Source: Closterium sp. Naga37s-1 (Eukaryota > Streptophyta > Zygnematophyceae > Desmidiales > Closteriaceae). From it: a stretch of DNA of 64,000 bases. The stretch is taken from the NCBI GenBank assembly GCA_947471745.1, contig CANJKZ010000723.1:6179001-6243000 (forward strand), given 5' to 3'. The number at the start of each line of letters is the position of its first letter. Within the stretch, counting starts at the first letter, position 1. Of this stretch, positions 10,813 through 22,454 are shown piece by piece. The position numbers and the translations under genes are program-made. The notes under the pieces were generated by a model. The model was not told where the DNA came from and ran no database searches. It saw only the letters and a list, made by a program, of their open reading frames with translations.

Positions 10813-13338
10813 GTCATGCTGGCTGGGCGGTTGCGAGGCAGCTGGCTGGTGGATGGGATGTATGGACGAAGCAAGCTGACGTGGAATGATGGGCTGACGT
10901 ACCAGTCGGCAAGGAGGAGGAGATGGGCGGTGACAGGGGTGATCATGTGGCTGATGCGAAATGGCCCGCAATGTTGAAGGCGGAGCTTTGAGGTGACGGG
11001 CAGGCAGAGGTTCTGGGTATCGAGTAGAACAAAATCGTCGGGCTGGTAAGTGACGAGATGGTGGTGGCGGTCGGCGTTGCGTTTAGCGATGATGTTCGAT
11101 TTATATATTGTGTCTACTGCTCGGGTCTGTGCTGCCTGTAGAATTTTCGCGAACTATTGCACGCGTGGCACCGGGTTGTCGGGATTTGCGGTCATGGGTA
11201 TTGTAGGGTTCTATCCGTAGTTGAGGTAGAACGGTGACTGTTGCGCCGTGGCTGATGTGGAGTTGTTGTATGCAAATTCGATGAGTGGCAGTTGTTGTTC
11301 CCATGTTGCCGGTCGTCGCACGTGGCTCGAATCAACTGTTCCATGGTTTGATTTGTCCGTTCTGTTTGTCCGTCAGTTTCAGGGTGGTATGATGAACTAA
11401 ATTGTAATCGCGTGCCAAACTGCTGCCACAGGTTCCGCCAGAAGTTGCTGGTGAATTTCGTATCGCGGTCGCTGATGATTGCTGATGGAATCCCATGTAG
11501 TCGAACGACGGTGGAGATGAAGAGTTTGGTTGATTCTTCGTCTGTGATTGATTTTTTGCAAGCTGCGAAATGTGCCATCTTCGTCAGCCGATCGATGACG
11601 ACCAAGATCGTGCCGTTCCCACTTGCTCAGGCGGGTACCCCATGACAAAGTCCATCGTCACCTACTGCCAAGCACGCTTAGGGGGTGGTATCGACTGCAA
11701 CTGTCCTACCAGTCGCAGTCATGATGACTTCATGAGGTGGCAGGTGGGACACGATGCCACGTGTCACTGCACGTCAGTCAGCATCTCAGGCCAGTAAAAA
11801 TATCGCTGCAGCTGCTGCCATGTCTTTTCTACTCCAAAATGTCCTGAGGTGACTCTGTCATGTGCCTCCTATAGCAGTAATTCCCGTAGTAAAGTGTAGC
11901 CCGGTACCCAGATCCGATTGGTGCCGGCTCTTACATAATACACCCCTTTTGCTGCTGCGAATTTCCTTTTATGAAGAATGGGTCTTTCTGGAAGCCGTGT
12001 GTAAATAGTCCTGTAAGCAGTGCGCTGGTCTTCGCGAGTAGTATGGCGTGTATCAGGGCACTGGGGCGGGTCAGTGCATCGGCGATGTTCGATGCCCCCT
12101 TTTTGTAGGTGACTATGTAGAGGAAAGTTGACTCGAGGAAATTGAGCCAACGTACCTGTCGTGGGTTGAGGTGGGGCTGTGCGCGAAGGTACTGTAGTGA
12201 TTTGTAATCTATCCGTACTGTCACGTCTGCGCCGGTCAAGTAATATCGCTAGACTTTGAATGCATGCACGATCGCGAGCATTTCGTGGTCGTGCATTGGG
12301 TAATTTTTCTCGGGCGGATGCAGCTTTCGTGATTCGTGTGCGATGGGCTGTAGGCCGTTGCCGAAATCCTGTAGCAGTACGGCTCCGATGGCGTTTTCGC
12401 TGGCGTCTGTAACCACTTTGAATGGGCGGTGGGGGTCGGCGATGCGTAGTACGGGTGGTGAACAGAGAACAGTTTCAGGGCAGAGAATAGAGCATGCTCT
12501 TTCTACCCCCAGGTGAACGCCACTCCCTTCCGCAGTAAATCCATCAGTGGGGCTGTTAAGCGCGCCATGTCGGGGAGGAACCAACGGACGTAATTAACGA
12601 ACCCTAAAAAACTTTGCAGTTCCGAGATGTTGGTCGGGGAAAGTCACGCTTTGACCATTTCCAACTTCTTCAAATCAATCTCAATTCCGGCCTCCGAAAT
12701 GACGTGCCCCATAAATTCTAACCGGTCCTGAAAAAACTCATTCTTTGACCTTGGTCAGTAGGCGATTCTCGTCCAAAATCGTAAGCACGACCTCCAAATC
12801 TGCTAAGTGCTGCTGCTTGTCGCGACTGTAGACTAGGATGTCGTCGAGGTAAACTATCACGCATTTATCTAAGAGTGGCCTAAACGCCTCGTTCATGGTC
12901 ATTTGAAAAGTCGCCGGTGCGTTGGTCAGCCCAAACGGCATCACAGTGTACTCGAGTGAACCATATCTAGTTCTAAAAGCTGTCTTGGCGCAGTCCGATG
13001 GTTCGACCCTGATCTAGTGGTAACCTCCCAGTAAGTCGATTTTCGAAAAAAAAATCAGTGTTGTTCGCAGTTGATCTATTAGTTCGTCGGCGCGAGGGAT
13101 GGGATATCGCGGTTTGATTGTTACCCGATTCGGTGCTATGTAGTCGATACACATGCGGAACCCTCCGTCTTTTTTCCGTGTGAACAGTATTGGTGCGGGG
13201 AACAGTGACGAGCTCGGTCGAATGATTTTATTTCTCTAACATGTAATCTAACTGCTTCCTCAGTTCGTCAAGTTTGGGCTGTGTCAGTCTGAACTGTCGC
13301 TGTACGGTTGGTTGTGCCCCCAGTTCTAATTCTATGCG
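10813..13338 (-). pseudogene. Gypsy A RT, RNase H and integrase region
   Basis: From right to left: RT with [13 protein letters not shown] and the YLDDILVYS catalytic block (about 12738-12944), RNase H with VTDASENAIGAVLLQDFG (about 12249-12584) and its C-terminal half (11931-12239), the integrase zinc-finger side (about 11870-11990), the integrase core with ISDRDTKFTS and HPETDGQTERTNQ (about 11300-11600), then a tail containing FHVSLLRPYIPS near 10880 that leads into the chromodomain. Chromovirus-type gypsy layout. Broken in several places. Confidence 0.8.
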
Positions 13339-13482
13339 TGTCAGAATGTTGTATTTGTCTAGCCTGCAGTGGGGTACTCTATAGCGAGTACAGCCCAATC
13401 TAGGGTTTCCTATATGTACTCAACTGCTTGCTAGTGCAATCCCTCCTTTCTTCAATTCTGTTTCTGTCTGCTAACTTTGACA
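13339..13482 (+). repeat. 5' LTR of Copia C
   Basis: 144 bp, TGTCAGAATGTTG to CTTTGACA. Contains the GTACTC/GAGTAC inverted pair of the shared LTR core. Confidence 0.9.
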
Positions 13483-14591
13483 TGGTTTCAGAGCAGGTCG
13501 ACCCCCTTGGGTCGATCCTGTGGGTGGGCCCGCCACCGAACTGCTTCCGCTGCTGTTCTGCTTCTCGCGCGCCTCGGGCGTGCGCCGTCTTCTTCCTGCC
13601 GTGCGCTCGGGGCGCGCGGCGAGTTTCTGCCCGCCGTGCGCCCCGAGGCACGCGGCGGTTTCCTACCGTGGGGGACCCGCGCGCACCCCCGCCCTGTCCG
13701 TCGCGTCACCCTGGGGGACCCGCGCGCTGCCCCCGCTGCCCCGTCGGTGGTCGCGCCGCCCCGCCACCCCGTCGCGCCACCCTGGGGAGCCGCGCGCGAC
13801 CCCCCGCTGCCCCGTCGACGGTTGCGTCGACCCGCTGGACCCGCGCGCGGCATCCCGTCGACCCTCGCGTCGCCCCCGGGGACCCGCGAGCCGCCCTTGG
13901 AGCCGTGCGCGACCCCCCCGCTGCCCCGTCGCGGCGCCCTGGGGGGCCGCGCGCGGCCCCTCGCTGCCCCATGGTGGCGCCCTGGGGGCCGTGCGCCTTC
14001 CCCCGCGCTCCTACCCCGTGCCACCCGTTTTAGGGTTTGGGGGTGGGGAGTGTGGGGGTGGCGGTTGTGGGGGTGCCGGTTGTGTGCCCTGTCCCCTACT
14101 CCTCCTCCTCCTCCGTCTCCCGCTGCTGCAGCTGCCGCTCAGGGGGGTGGGTGTGTGGGAGCCGAAGGAGTGGTGCTAGGGGGGTGTCGTGGGAGTGGAG
14201 CTAGGGGTGCAGCAGGGGGTGTGTGATAGGGGCGTGGGGCAGCTGGGGGGGATTGAGTGGAGGCAGCCGTCGTGTCGTCAGCAGCGCCAGTAGTCCGGAG
14301 GCTACAATCTCCGGTAGTCGCCAGTCGCCTGTGGGTCAGTTGCTCCAGTCAGGAGGCTACAATCTCCGCGGAGCCAGTTACTCCTGTAGTCCGGGCCCTT
14401 GCTTCGGTAGCCACTGAGCCAGCAGCTCCTGTGTGTCTGCAGCTTCAGCAGTCGCCTTCCGTCTTCTCGCCCCAACAGTCTCTCTCCTCCTCACTTGCCC
14501 TCTGTGATAGCCTCTAGCTTTGCTTGCAATTGTGAACCTGCTCTATGACTGCGTGCTCTGCTGATTACACCCCACTTTGGCTATGGGGGTG

Positions 14592-14735
14592 TGTCAGAAT
14601 GTTGTATTTGTCTAGCCTGCAGTGCGGTACTCTATAGCGAGTACAGCCCATTCTAGGGTTTCCTATATGTACTCAACTGCTTGCTAGTGCAATCCCTCCT
14701 TTCTTCAATTCTGTTTCTGTCTGCTAACTTTGACA
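14592..14735 (+). repeat. 3' LTR of Copia C
   Basis: 144 bp, nearly identical to 13339-13482; followed by the ATGCG duplication. Confidence 0.9.
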
Positions 14736-14740
14736 ATGCG

Positions 14741-15301
14741 GTGGTCGTGTGCTCACTGAGGTGGCAATCACTGCGGTAAGTCGACTAGAAAAATCCCCGG
14801 GTACCATTTCAGTAATTCCTGTAGTTCCGGCGGTACAGCTGCCAGCAGAATCTGAAAATCGCTCGGCTTCTCTGCTTCTTCTATCGAGGCGATGTCCACT
14901 GCATACACGTCAACTCCAGCGGCGACAACCCGTTTCATCGTGATGGCATTGACGTGGACCGTTGAAGACTCAGGTGACTGCCAGCGAGGTAGTTCAACCC
15001 AGTTACCACTACTTCGCACAGTGCAGCTACCCGTCGTCCAGTCAATTCGCGGGTTGTAGCGTCGCAGCCAATCACGTCCCAGTAAAATGTCGTGCACATC
15101 TAGTGTCGTCGCGAGCATTTCCTGCAGTTCCCCCTGCAGCAAACTTTTACTCTCTCCACTTTTCCTGAATGGCGTGCCATTAATGAAGCGTGCGTCGATC
15201 TCCGGTAAGCAGCGACTAAGTGTCAGTTGCAGTTTTAGTGTAGTTGCGGTATTAACTAAGCTGCGGCTTGCTTTCCCGTCAAAAAAAATCTTCACTGCTA
15301 C
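14741..15301 (-). pseudogene. Gypsy A aspartic protease region
   Basis: Minus-strand segment between Copia C and Copia D. It reads as a gypsy retropepsin C-terminal half: DILLGRDWLRRYNPRIDW is the usual flap-distal GRDWL motif of plant and algal gypsy proteases, followed by the linker into RT (ELLKWYPGIFLVDLP). It matches the order gag (right) to RT (left). Fossil. Confidence 0.72.
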
Positions 15302-15477
15302 TGTTAAGATAGTAGCTAAGGCTAAGAAGCCATGGCTAGGTTTTAAAGTATATGAAAGAGAAATAGGAGAAGACGTGATTGAACTAGAAAGGAGAGGGAT
15401 ACAAGTAGCAAGCCCAAAAGGGTTATACTCACTTTTGAGTACCCCACTACAGACTAGACAAGCATTATAATCTGACA
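15302..15477 (-). repeat. 3' LTR of Copia D
   Basis: 176 bp, TGTTAAGATAGTAGC to TAATCTGACA on the plus strand. Confidence 0.88.
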
Positions 15478-16086
15478 CACCCCCATAGTCAAAGTGGGGT
15501 ATAATCAGCACAGCAAGAAGTCATAGAATAAGTCACAAGCACAACCAGAGCTAGAGGAAGTCACAGAGGGCAGGTGAGGAGGAGGAGGGTCTGTGTGAGG
15601 AGAGGAGATAGGAGGCGACGGCTGAAGCTGTAGGCACACGGGCAACAGGAGCGGCGCGCATAGTGGCTACTGAGCGCACGAGGGCACCAGACTACGGGAG
15701 TATCTGGCTCCGCGGCTACGATGAGCGGCAGGAGCAACTGACCCACAGGCGACTGGCGAAGCAGGCTCGCTGGGCTACCGAGAGCACGAGGGCTCCGGAC
15801 TACTGGCGCTGCTGACGACACGACGGCGACCTCCGCTCTACCTCCCCTAACAGTCCCACACCCCCTTCTCACACACTCCCTTGCTGCACCCCTGTCTCCA
15901 CTCCCACGAAACCCCCTTAGCTCCACTCCCCTCGGCTCCCACACATCCACCCCCCTTCAGCGGCAGCTGCAGCAGTGGGAGACGAAGTAGGAGGAGGAGG
16001 AGGGGAAGGGTAGCACCCACACTCATCACCCCCACACCCGCCACCCCCATACCCTCCCCCCACAGCTGCACAGGGTCCAGGAGCGG

Positions 16087-16440
16087 CATCGCGGGCAGCT
16101 GCAGGGTCGGCTGCTGCAGGGGCGGCTGCTCCAGGGGCCAGGGGTGGCTGCTGCAGGGGCGGCTGCTCCAGGGGCCAAGGGCGGCTGCTGCAAGGGCGGC
16201 TGCTCCAGGGGCCAGGGGCGGCTGCTGCAGTGGCGGCTGCTCCAGGGGCCAGGGGCGGCTGCTGCAGGGGCGGCTGCTCCAGGGGCCAGGGGCGGCTGCA
16301 GGTGCGGCTGCTCCAGGGGCCAGGGGTGGCTGCTGCAGTGGCGGCTGCTCCAGGGGCCAGGGGCGGCTGCTGCAGGGGCGGCTGCTCCAGGGGCGGCTGC
16401 TCCAGGGGCCAGGGGCGGCTGCTCTAGGGGCGGCGCGCTG
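16087..16440. repeat. 37-bp tandem array in Copia D
   Basis: About nine units of 37 bp, each starting GGCTGCTCCAGGGGCCAGG. Unit starts at 16124, 16161, 16198, 16235 and 16272 are exactly 37 bp apart; one later unit is 3 bp shorter. The frames are open on both strands because 37 is not a multiple of 3 and the unit lacks stops; not a gene. Confidence 0.85.
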
Positions 16441-16984
16441 GTGCAGGGCAGGCCCGCGCGCTGCTGCAAAGCAGGCGCGGGCGCAGGGGAGGCAGAGGCG
16501 GCGGCCAGGGGTGGGTGCGCCGCGACGAGCAGGGACAGCGCCCAGGGGGCGCCGCGACGAGCAGGGGCGGCGCCCCAGGGGTGCCACGACGAGCAGGGGC
16601 GACGCCGCGCGGGTCCCGCAGGGGCGTCGCGACGAGCAGGAGCGGCGACGCACGGGTCCCGCAGGGGCGTTGCGACGAGCAGGAGCGGCGCCTCGCAGGG
16701 CGCCGCGAAGGGCAGGGTACGGGCGGGCAGAACAGGCCCACGCGCGGACGTGGGGCAGGCGCGCAGGCGGCGTGAGGGCAGGCCGCGCGCGAGGCAGGAA
16801 GACGCCGCGCGCCCGGGGCGCACGGCAGGCAGAAAACCGCCGTGCGCCCCGAGCACACGGCGGGCAGAAAATCGCCGTGCGCAATACGCCGCGCGCCCGA
16901 GGCGCGCGGCAGGATGACAGGCAGCGGAAGCAGACTGGTGGGCCCGTTAAGGAAGGCAGCAGGAAGGTGCCTGCTCTGATACCA

Positions 16985-17160
16985 TGTTAAGATAGTAGCT
17001 AAGGCTAAGAATCCATGGCTAGGTTTTAGGGTATATGGAAGAGAAATAGGAGAAGAAGTGATTGAACTAGAAAGGAGAGGGATACAAGTAGCAAGCCCAA
17101 AAGGGTTATACTCACTTTTGAGTACCCCACTACACACTAGACAAGCATTATAATGTGACA
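16985..17160 (-). repeat. 5' LTR of Copia D
   Basis: 176-bp partner of 15302-15477 with about 4 percent difference by eye; adjacent primer site on its left. Confidence 0.88.
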
Positions 17161-17404
17161 GCTACCCCCCGTATTTTCCTGTGAATCAGTATTGGGCAAT
17201 CCGTCGCTGTACCCTCCTTATTCAGCCGAGCCGGATCGATTGCGTGAATCGGTACTATAACTCGGTGAGGGTCAGTGGGGTCGGACGAGCAGTGAGTCTT
17301 ATCAGTAGTGGGCCCGATCTCTACTGACTGTTGGCGTTTCCCTACCTCCCAGACTCCCTCCTCTGCTCTGCTCCACGGCGCCTTAGCTCCTCTGGGCACT
17401 CGCT

Positions 17405-18763
17405 CTAATGATGGCCCGACCTATTGCAAGCAAAGCAGCGCCCCTTGAATGGCGCAGTAGCTGCGTTTAACGCAACAGCATGTACGGTGGCGTGCTCGGT
17501 CGGCCCCCGAGGGCAATGTCTGTAGTAGGACCCCGGTCTCGGACGGCGTAAAATGTTGATTTTCTCAGCGATCGCTAGGATTTCATTGAAGTTAGATAGC
17601 CCGCGGAGCATAATTTCGTGCAAGATGTCTGGCTTCAGTCCACCGACGTAATGGTCCACCCGCTTCGACTCGTACATGTAATCGACTTGTTCGCACAGTG
17701 CGAGAAAACCGCTCGTATCATCTTAGACTGACCCAAGCTGTTGCCAAGTGCGAGTCTCTGACGTGCCAAAATAGAAGTCGCGATCGGTTCGAAGCGTGCC
17801 CGAAGCCCTGCGCACCACGCATCCCACGTGCTGTACTAGGCGGTTTCGCAGAACGAACTCCATGTGAATGCTGGCCCGTGGGCCCTTCCTCTTGCGACGG
17901 CGGCTCGTAGGCGCGTGGGGACGTCACGATGACTCACCACCAATCCATGGTAGGGCCCCTCAGCAGCGAAACAGCGTATCGTATCTTCGCTGCATCCGAC
18001 GTGACGTAATTAGCGTCGAAGAAAATGTTCATCGTGAAGACCCACGATTGAACCGTCGGACCTCCGCGTTGGCTAGGATCGAAGTAGGGCAGGCGCTGCG
18101 GTTTGAGCGGCACTAGTGCGCCAATGTCCTCGTTGCCAATCGCCGCTGCAAATTCGACGTCAGGTCAGGCTTCGCAAGGTGCATTTATGTTCGGTGCAGC
18201 CTTGTGTTAAGAATGAGGAATGAGAATGGAAGAGGGATTGCACTAGCAGCAGTTGGCATACATATAGGAAACCCTAATTGGGTTGTACTCGCTATAGAGT
18301 ACCCCACTGCAGGCTAGACAATTATAACATTCTGACACCTTGGTCCTTTCCATGCTGGGCATCGATTGGGCGGTGCCATCACTGGCTGCGCCTGAGCGCC
18401 GTCCCACGCTGTCGTGAGGTGAAGGTGTGCTGGACGTGATGACGGCTCATCCGATTGCACAAGTGCGTTGGCAGGTGCATTCGCTATTGATTGCTGTCGG
18501 GGGGAGTCACGTTCCGCCGTGAGTGTCGCGATTTCAAGTGCCGATTCCTTGAGTTGGCGCACGAGTTGATCAAGGCGCTCGTGTGTCAATGCTGCAAGAT
18601 TAAATTTGGCCATGGTGGGGGTGTCGGGCAAGCTCCGCAAGAGCCTCGATCGTGGCCGTGCGTGCTTTTGAGAGAGCACTCGAGCAGTGGTGCTTGGGTG
18701 ATGAGAGACGTCTACCCCCTCCAAAAAAAATGAGATATTGGGGAAGCGAAGGTGTGGGTGCAA
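17405..18763 (-). pseudogene. Gypsy A gag region
   Basis: Gag-like segments on the minus strand. The right part begins MAKFNLAALTHERLDQLV and reads as a helical N-terminus. The left part has the retrotransposon-gag signature around VDHYVGGLKPDILHEIM and ends with a CCHC-type knuckle (CFACNRSGHH). Moderate GC and ordinary codon use set it apart from the GC-rich copia leaders. A solo LTR lies inside. It is a fossil with several breaks and is not expected to make a working product. Confidence 0.75.
18205..18337 (-). mobile_element. Solo copia LTR
   Basis: 133-bp single LTR of the Copia A/C type (plus strand TGTTAAGAATGAGG to ATTCTGACA) with a perfect 5-bp target duplication CCTTG (18200-18204, 18338-18342). 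No internal sequence is present, so it is the usual product of recombination between the two LTRs of a former full element. It lies in the gag region of Gypsy A. Confidence 0.9.
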
Positions 18764-18796
18764 CCCGAGAGGAGATCGTAGGCTCTGAATACCAAG

Positions 18797-19112
18797 TGTG
18801 AGCTTGCGAGAATTGCATTCTCAAAGCCAACAGTACATCGAGCGAAGGCATGAGCGAAGATTATATAGCAAAGCTAGAGTGGTAATGGTAACGCGAGACA
18901 TTGGGGTGCGCTATAGGCCTAGCGCCGAGGTTGGGAAATGTTGAGGCGGAGGACCGGAGCGCGGGTTACCAATCGAACCGTGAGGTTGGGTCGCGAGGTG
19001 TATCGTGGCGGGAAACAGTAGTCGAGGCGAGTATCGCGAGCGGGTAACGTGTTACTGTTGAGTGCCGGTGGCGGGAACATTCATGTACGCAGTAAGCAGG
19101 GGCGTGAAGCAG
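18797..19112 (-). repeat. 5' LTR of Gypsy A
   Basis: LTR of at least 316 bp ending CTCACA on the minus strand, immediately before the primer site. It has a TATA-like element (TATATAATC, near 18862-18870) placed for transcription into gag. The segment 18960-19110 matches 4880-5030 nearly base for base, which pairs it with the left LTR. The outer edge merges with other sequence at 19112. Confidence 0.78.
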
Positions 19113-19367
19113 GGCTCTCGCTAGGTTTTGGGCCTGTCTGAAAGTATATAAGAAAAAAAAAAATCATCTGACGCCAAGATGACCAATTTTCTGTTGTCTG
19201 AATTTAAAGGCGAAAATTTCTACGCAGTCTGATCCATCAGACGAAAAAAAAAATCCTGGCCTGAACCTATTACAAAGTAATCATACTTAGAATTTCCTAC
19301 TTAGCCTAACTATGCCATACATCTATCAACATGTTAAGCAGTTAGTACATCCTAGACAACTAGCAAC
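19113..19367. other. AT-rich junction with possible copia gag start
   Basis: Low-GC stretch between Gypsy A and the hAT pseudogene. On the plus strand an ATG at 19179 opens MTNFLLSEFKGENFYAV, which resembles the start of plant copia gag proteins (F-x-G-x-N-[FY]). It may be the leading end of Copia E (plus strand, 22455 onward), with the hAT element in between. The match is short and the idea is tentative. Poly-A-like runs at 19153 and 19242 have no clear role. Confidence 0.35.
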
Positions 19368-22300
19368 TTAGTCAGAGTCACTACCGCCGCTGTCTTCGTC
19401 ATCACTGTCGTCCTCGCTTTCCGCAAAAGGGTCAGGGACTTTTCCCTTATCTTTCCGACTAAGCCAGGGGTATTCTGCATCCAGCCTTGTGGCTTCTGCT
19501 GCTAGGGCTGCTTCTCGGGCTGCGGCTTCTGCTGCTGCCAATGCTGCGGCTGCTGCTACCAATGCTCCGGCTGCTGCTGTTGTTGAGGCAGATCTTTTCT
19601 TCGCGCGCTTGCTCTGTCGCTCCCCGGAAGCCATCAGCACATCCTTGGCAGGCCTGCGCTTCTTGGAAGCATGCCACCTCCTCAGTAACTCGGGCCACTC
19701 CATGTCATAGCTAAGAAGCGAGATGGCCATCAGCTCCCCCAGCTTCGCGTCACATAGGTTCCCACGAAGCCAGCTCTTGATCACATTCTGCTGTGAGAAG
19801 TCGTGTTCGCACTCCACTGTGCTGAGCGGAAGAACGGCGACGGCGATCCACAAGTGCACGAGGTTCGGGTAGCATGTCGTCTAGTCAGGAGAGGACACCA
19901 TGAGCTTCAGACTTTCCGCAAAGCCCACATCCTCCTGGTGTGATGTGACGATCTCCCTCTGCCCTCGAGCCTAGTTGATGCCTGTGGTTGGGGTTCGCAA
20001 AGGGAAGTATGTGCAACAGAAATGGGTTAATCTGGTTAAGCATGAATAGTATTAAACAATGAGCTTCACATAGGCACAAAATTCCAGGGATTTTACGCAC
20101 CTGGTGAGGTGTCAGGGTCTTCAGGCTTCTTCTTAAACATATTGCGCAGAGACTGCAGCCATAGTCCAAGTTTCTGCTCGCGCTTCGCTTGGCTCTTACG
20201 ATATGACCCCTGCTTGAACAGCTTCGCCCCGTCAAGGTTGGCAAGATCCTTGAGGCGGTATTCGAGCCTACCAATCAAGGTTGCCACAAACCCGCGCGCC
20301 AACTCCAAACACGCCTGGTTGTCCGCACCAGTCTTCTGCCCATCGATGGGTTCCTCGTGGAGTATGTAGCGATGGACGGTTGAAGTACCGTCGGACGATG
20401 TGCCAGCCACCTTCACCTCACGGGATTCCCTGGACGTATGCTTCTTGAGAAAGGGGCCCAACGCATCTCCGCCCTGACCGAAAGACTCATTGTCGCTGTC
20501 AAGGTAACGAGTGCGCAACAGCAAAGTGGTGTTGTGTACCATCGGCAGCACATGGGTCGCGTCAACCTTAAAAGTAGCACAGCAGAGGTTAGTACTTAAG
20601 TAACGGTTAAAAATAAACGAGTATAATGCAAATCACATGCTCACCTGGCGACGCTGCAACTTCAAGCTCAGAAGGTTGAGCTCCTTCAGCACATCCGCAA
20701 GGAAAAACAACATGAACTGAAACTTGTAGCAAGTAATGACCTTGTATATCTTGTGGTCGAACTCGTGCAAGACAAACACTGCTGTCGGAAACACTTTCAC
20801 CAAGCACTCGAGAGCTTGACCGCGAGACAACCATCAAACGCCCTTTATCCCTTGAACTTCGAGGTTGGTCTCACAGATGACCTCCTGCAGCTCAATAAAA
20901 CGTGAGTGGACGACCGAAGAACGTCTGAGGTTTTCAGCAACAGAACGAACCACCTTGTCCACGATGTTGAAGTCCGGGTGTTTCAGAGCAGCATCTTTGG
21001 CCGCCAAGGCCTCCTTGCAATACATATAACGAAACATTAGAAATGTTTGAATAATACACGCTATACTTAAAAATAGCACGATGACACTTGCATGTGTGTG
21101 ATGTAGTGTGACGACACAATATGTGGAACCTTCTCTTTGAGGCGCGCGGTCACTCCGTTGTGCTGGCCGATCATGACACTAGCTGCATCAGTGCTCATAT
21201 CGGAGATGCGCTGGAGATCTATGCCGCTACACTTCAAATGCGTCAGGAGAACGGTAGTGAGCGAAGCGGCGTCTCACTGCTCCACAGTCAGCAAGGCGTA
21301 GAACTCGGTGACGGGAGCGTTGTCACGCATGAACGTCATGTAGAGGATCGTGTGTTTCCCCCGCCGGCGCTCGGTGCTCTCGTCTAGCTGGATTCCAAGG
21401 TAAGGACTCTCGTGGATGTGTTTCAGCTGGCGGGATTTCAGGTAGCACACCATGGTCTCGACCAGATGTGCGGAGCCATACCTGCAACAAGCAAGGAAAG
21501 TTATCATTAGCAACTTTATGATAAAAAACCTCAACTGCGCAACGAACAGGACACTTACTCGCTGTAGTACGTCCCGTTCTCCTTCAAGGGCAGATCCAGA
21601 GTCCCCTGCTCAGCCATGAACTGAACGAGTGACACGAAGAGCACAATGGGTGCGTCAGATCTGCAAATGAATAGTAAAATCGACATTAAACAAGCAAGGC
21701 GCTTAACATCCTCATCCCCTTGGTGAAAGTCCGCAATGGACTTCTGTCCTTTCTTCTCTCCGTCACGTTGCTCCTTCCTCACGATCGCCGCCTCATGTTT
21801 CAGGCTGTGGTGATGCTTGCGCATCGTCTGCTTCTGAATGTCAATGCCACCATCACCGTAGCGCCCGTACTTGTAGTGGAGGTCGGCGAAGACCATGCAG
21901 ATGTTGCAGCGCATGCACGGGCGGCCCTCCTTGGTTTCGGAGATGAATAGTCACGGAACATATCTCTGCCACTGCTCCTTGCACTTCAGCTGAAGCTCCT
22001 CAACTGATAACTCCTTGCCTTTTGGATCGTCGAAGTCTTTAGCCGCTGGTTGGGGAGCCACGGGTCGCGTCTCCACAGACGGTGCCAGCTGAGTCGGACC
22101 GCCCGGACACGCGAAGTTCAGAACCCGCTGCTTTGATGACCTGTCGGGCAAGATGAGGTTAGCCCTGAGAGAGGAGGTGGTAGCATCAGATACAGCACGG
22201 ATGTTCTTATCGGCACCGCAGGGCGGCATGCAAGTAGATACTGGCGTAGTAGCGGTAGCGGTCGATGGCACAGAATGATCGCCATTTTCCGAGAATGGCG

Positions 22301-22442
22301 CATCGTAAACGGGCGAAGGTACCGCAGCAGAGGTTGAAGCAATCGATGGGGCGACAGGGGCGATCGGCTTGCACCGCGTTAGGAAGTCTAACGCCGAAAC
22401 CCCTGGCGGAGCAGCGTCTGGTATGGCGGTGGGGTTGGCCAT
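19368..22442 (-). pseudogene. hAT-superfamily transposase gene, with introns, decayed
   Basis: Minus-strand gene of the zinc-finger/hAT type. Order from the right: Pro/Ser/Ala-rich N-terminus (start MANPTAIPDAAPPG, 22442), a BED/TTF-like finger (CMRCNICMVF ... HHHSLKH), the block ESPYLGIQLDESTE with a catalytic-type Asp, DMSTDAASVMIGQHNGV, a helical region, and at the left the hAT dimerisation domain (LPLSTVECEHDFSQQN, about 19760-19859) with an acidic C-terminal tail. GT-AG introns fit at 21558-21482 and 20644-20567, and probably about 21092-21016. Two TGA codons interrupt the frame: one near 21952, one at the conserved RWLSRG motif near 20836. Both are explained by CGA to TGA changes. Terminal inverted repeats were not found. 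Probably a dead transposon copy; a decayed domesticated gene is the alternative. Confidence 0.75.
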
Positions 22443-22454
22443 ATTCTAAACGTA

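Larger units (their letters stand above)
13339..14735 (+). mobile_element. Copia C, short non-autonomous LTR element
   Basis: 1397-bp element with two 144-bp LTRs (13339-13482, 14592-14735; about 2 mismatches) and a perfect target duplication ATGCG (13334-13338, 14736-14740). Primer site TGGTTTCAGAGCAGG follows the 5' LTR; the PPT hairpin CCCCACTTTGGCTATGGGGG precedes the 3' LTR. No gag or pol domain was recognised between them, only GC-rich repeat-like sequence (13590-14250) with long Pro/Arg-rich frames. It shares LTR core, primer site and PPT with larger copia families, so it was probably mobilised in trans. Young by LTR identity. Confidence 0.9.
15302..17160 (-). mobile_element. Copia D, short non-autonomous LTR element
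   Basis: 1859-bp minus-strand element with 176-bp LTRs (15302-15477, 16985-17160; about 7 mismatches, so older than Copia B or C) and a perfect target duplication GCTAC (15297-15301, 17161-17165). The primer site TGGTATCAGAGCAGG lies left of the right LTR; the hairpin PPT lies right of the left LTR. The interior is GC-rich with a 37-bp tandem array and no recognisable retroelement domain. Inserted in the protease-gag interval of Gypsy A. Confidence 0.9.
4880..19112 (-). mobile_element. Gypsy A, chromodomain-type Ty3/gypsy element, heavily nested
   Basis: One minus-strand gypsy element split by later insertions. Own sequence: 4880-5295, 10808-13338, 14736-15301, 17161-18204 and 18338-19112. 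Right to left it shows 5' LTR, a primer site of type TGGTATTCAGAGCC (18781-18795), gag with zinc knuckle, protease, RT, RNase H, integrase, a chromodomain-like tail and the start of the 3' LTR after a G-rich polypurine tract near 5052-5066. It is interrupted by Copia B, C, D and a solo LTR, each with a 5-bp target duplication, and by Copia A in the 3' LTR. Broken, with many breaks; it is the oldest layer here because it hosts all the others. Confidence 0.85.

Noticed and set aside
16087-16440. Regular repeat that could suggest a CRISPR-like array
   Set aside because: Units are contiguous 37-bp tandem copies without unique spacers, inside a eukaryotic LTR element.
15847-16990. Several frames of 250-370 codons on both strands
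   Set aside because: They overlap each other across the 37-bp array of Copia D and encode only repeat peptides.
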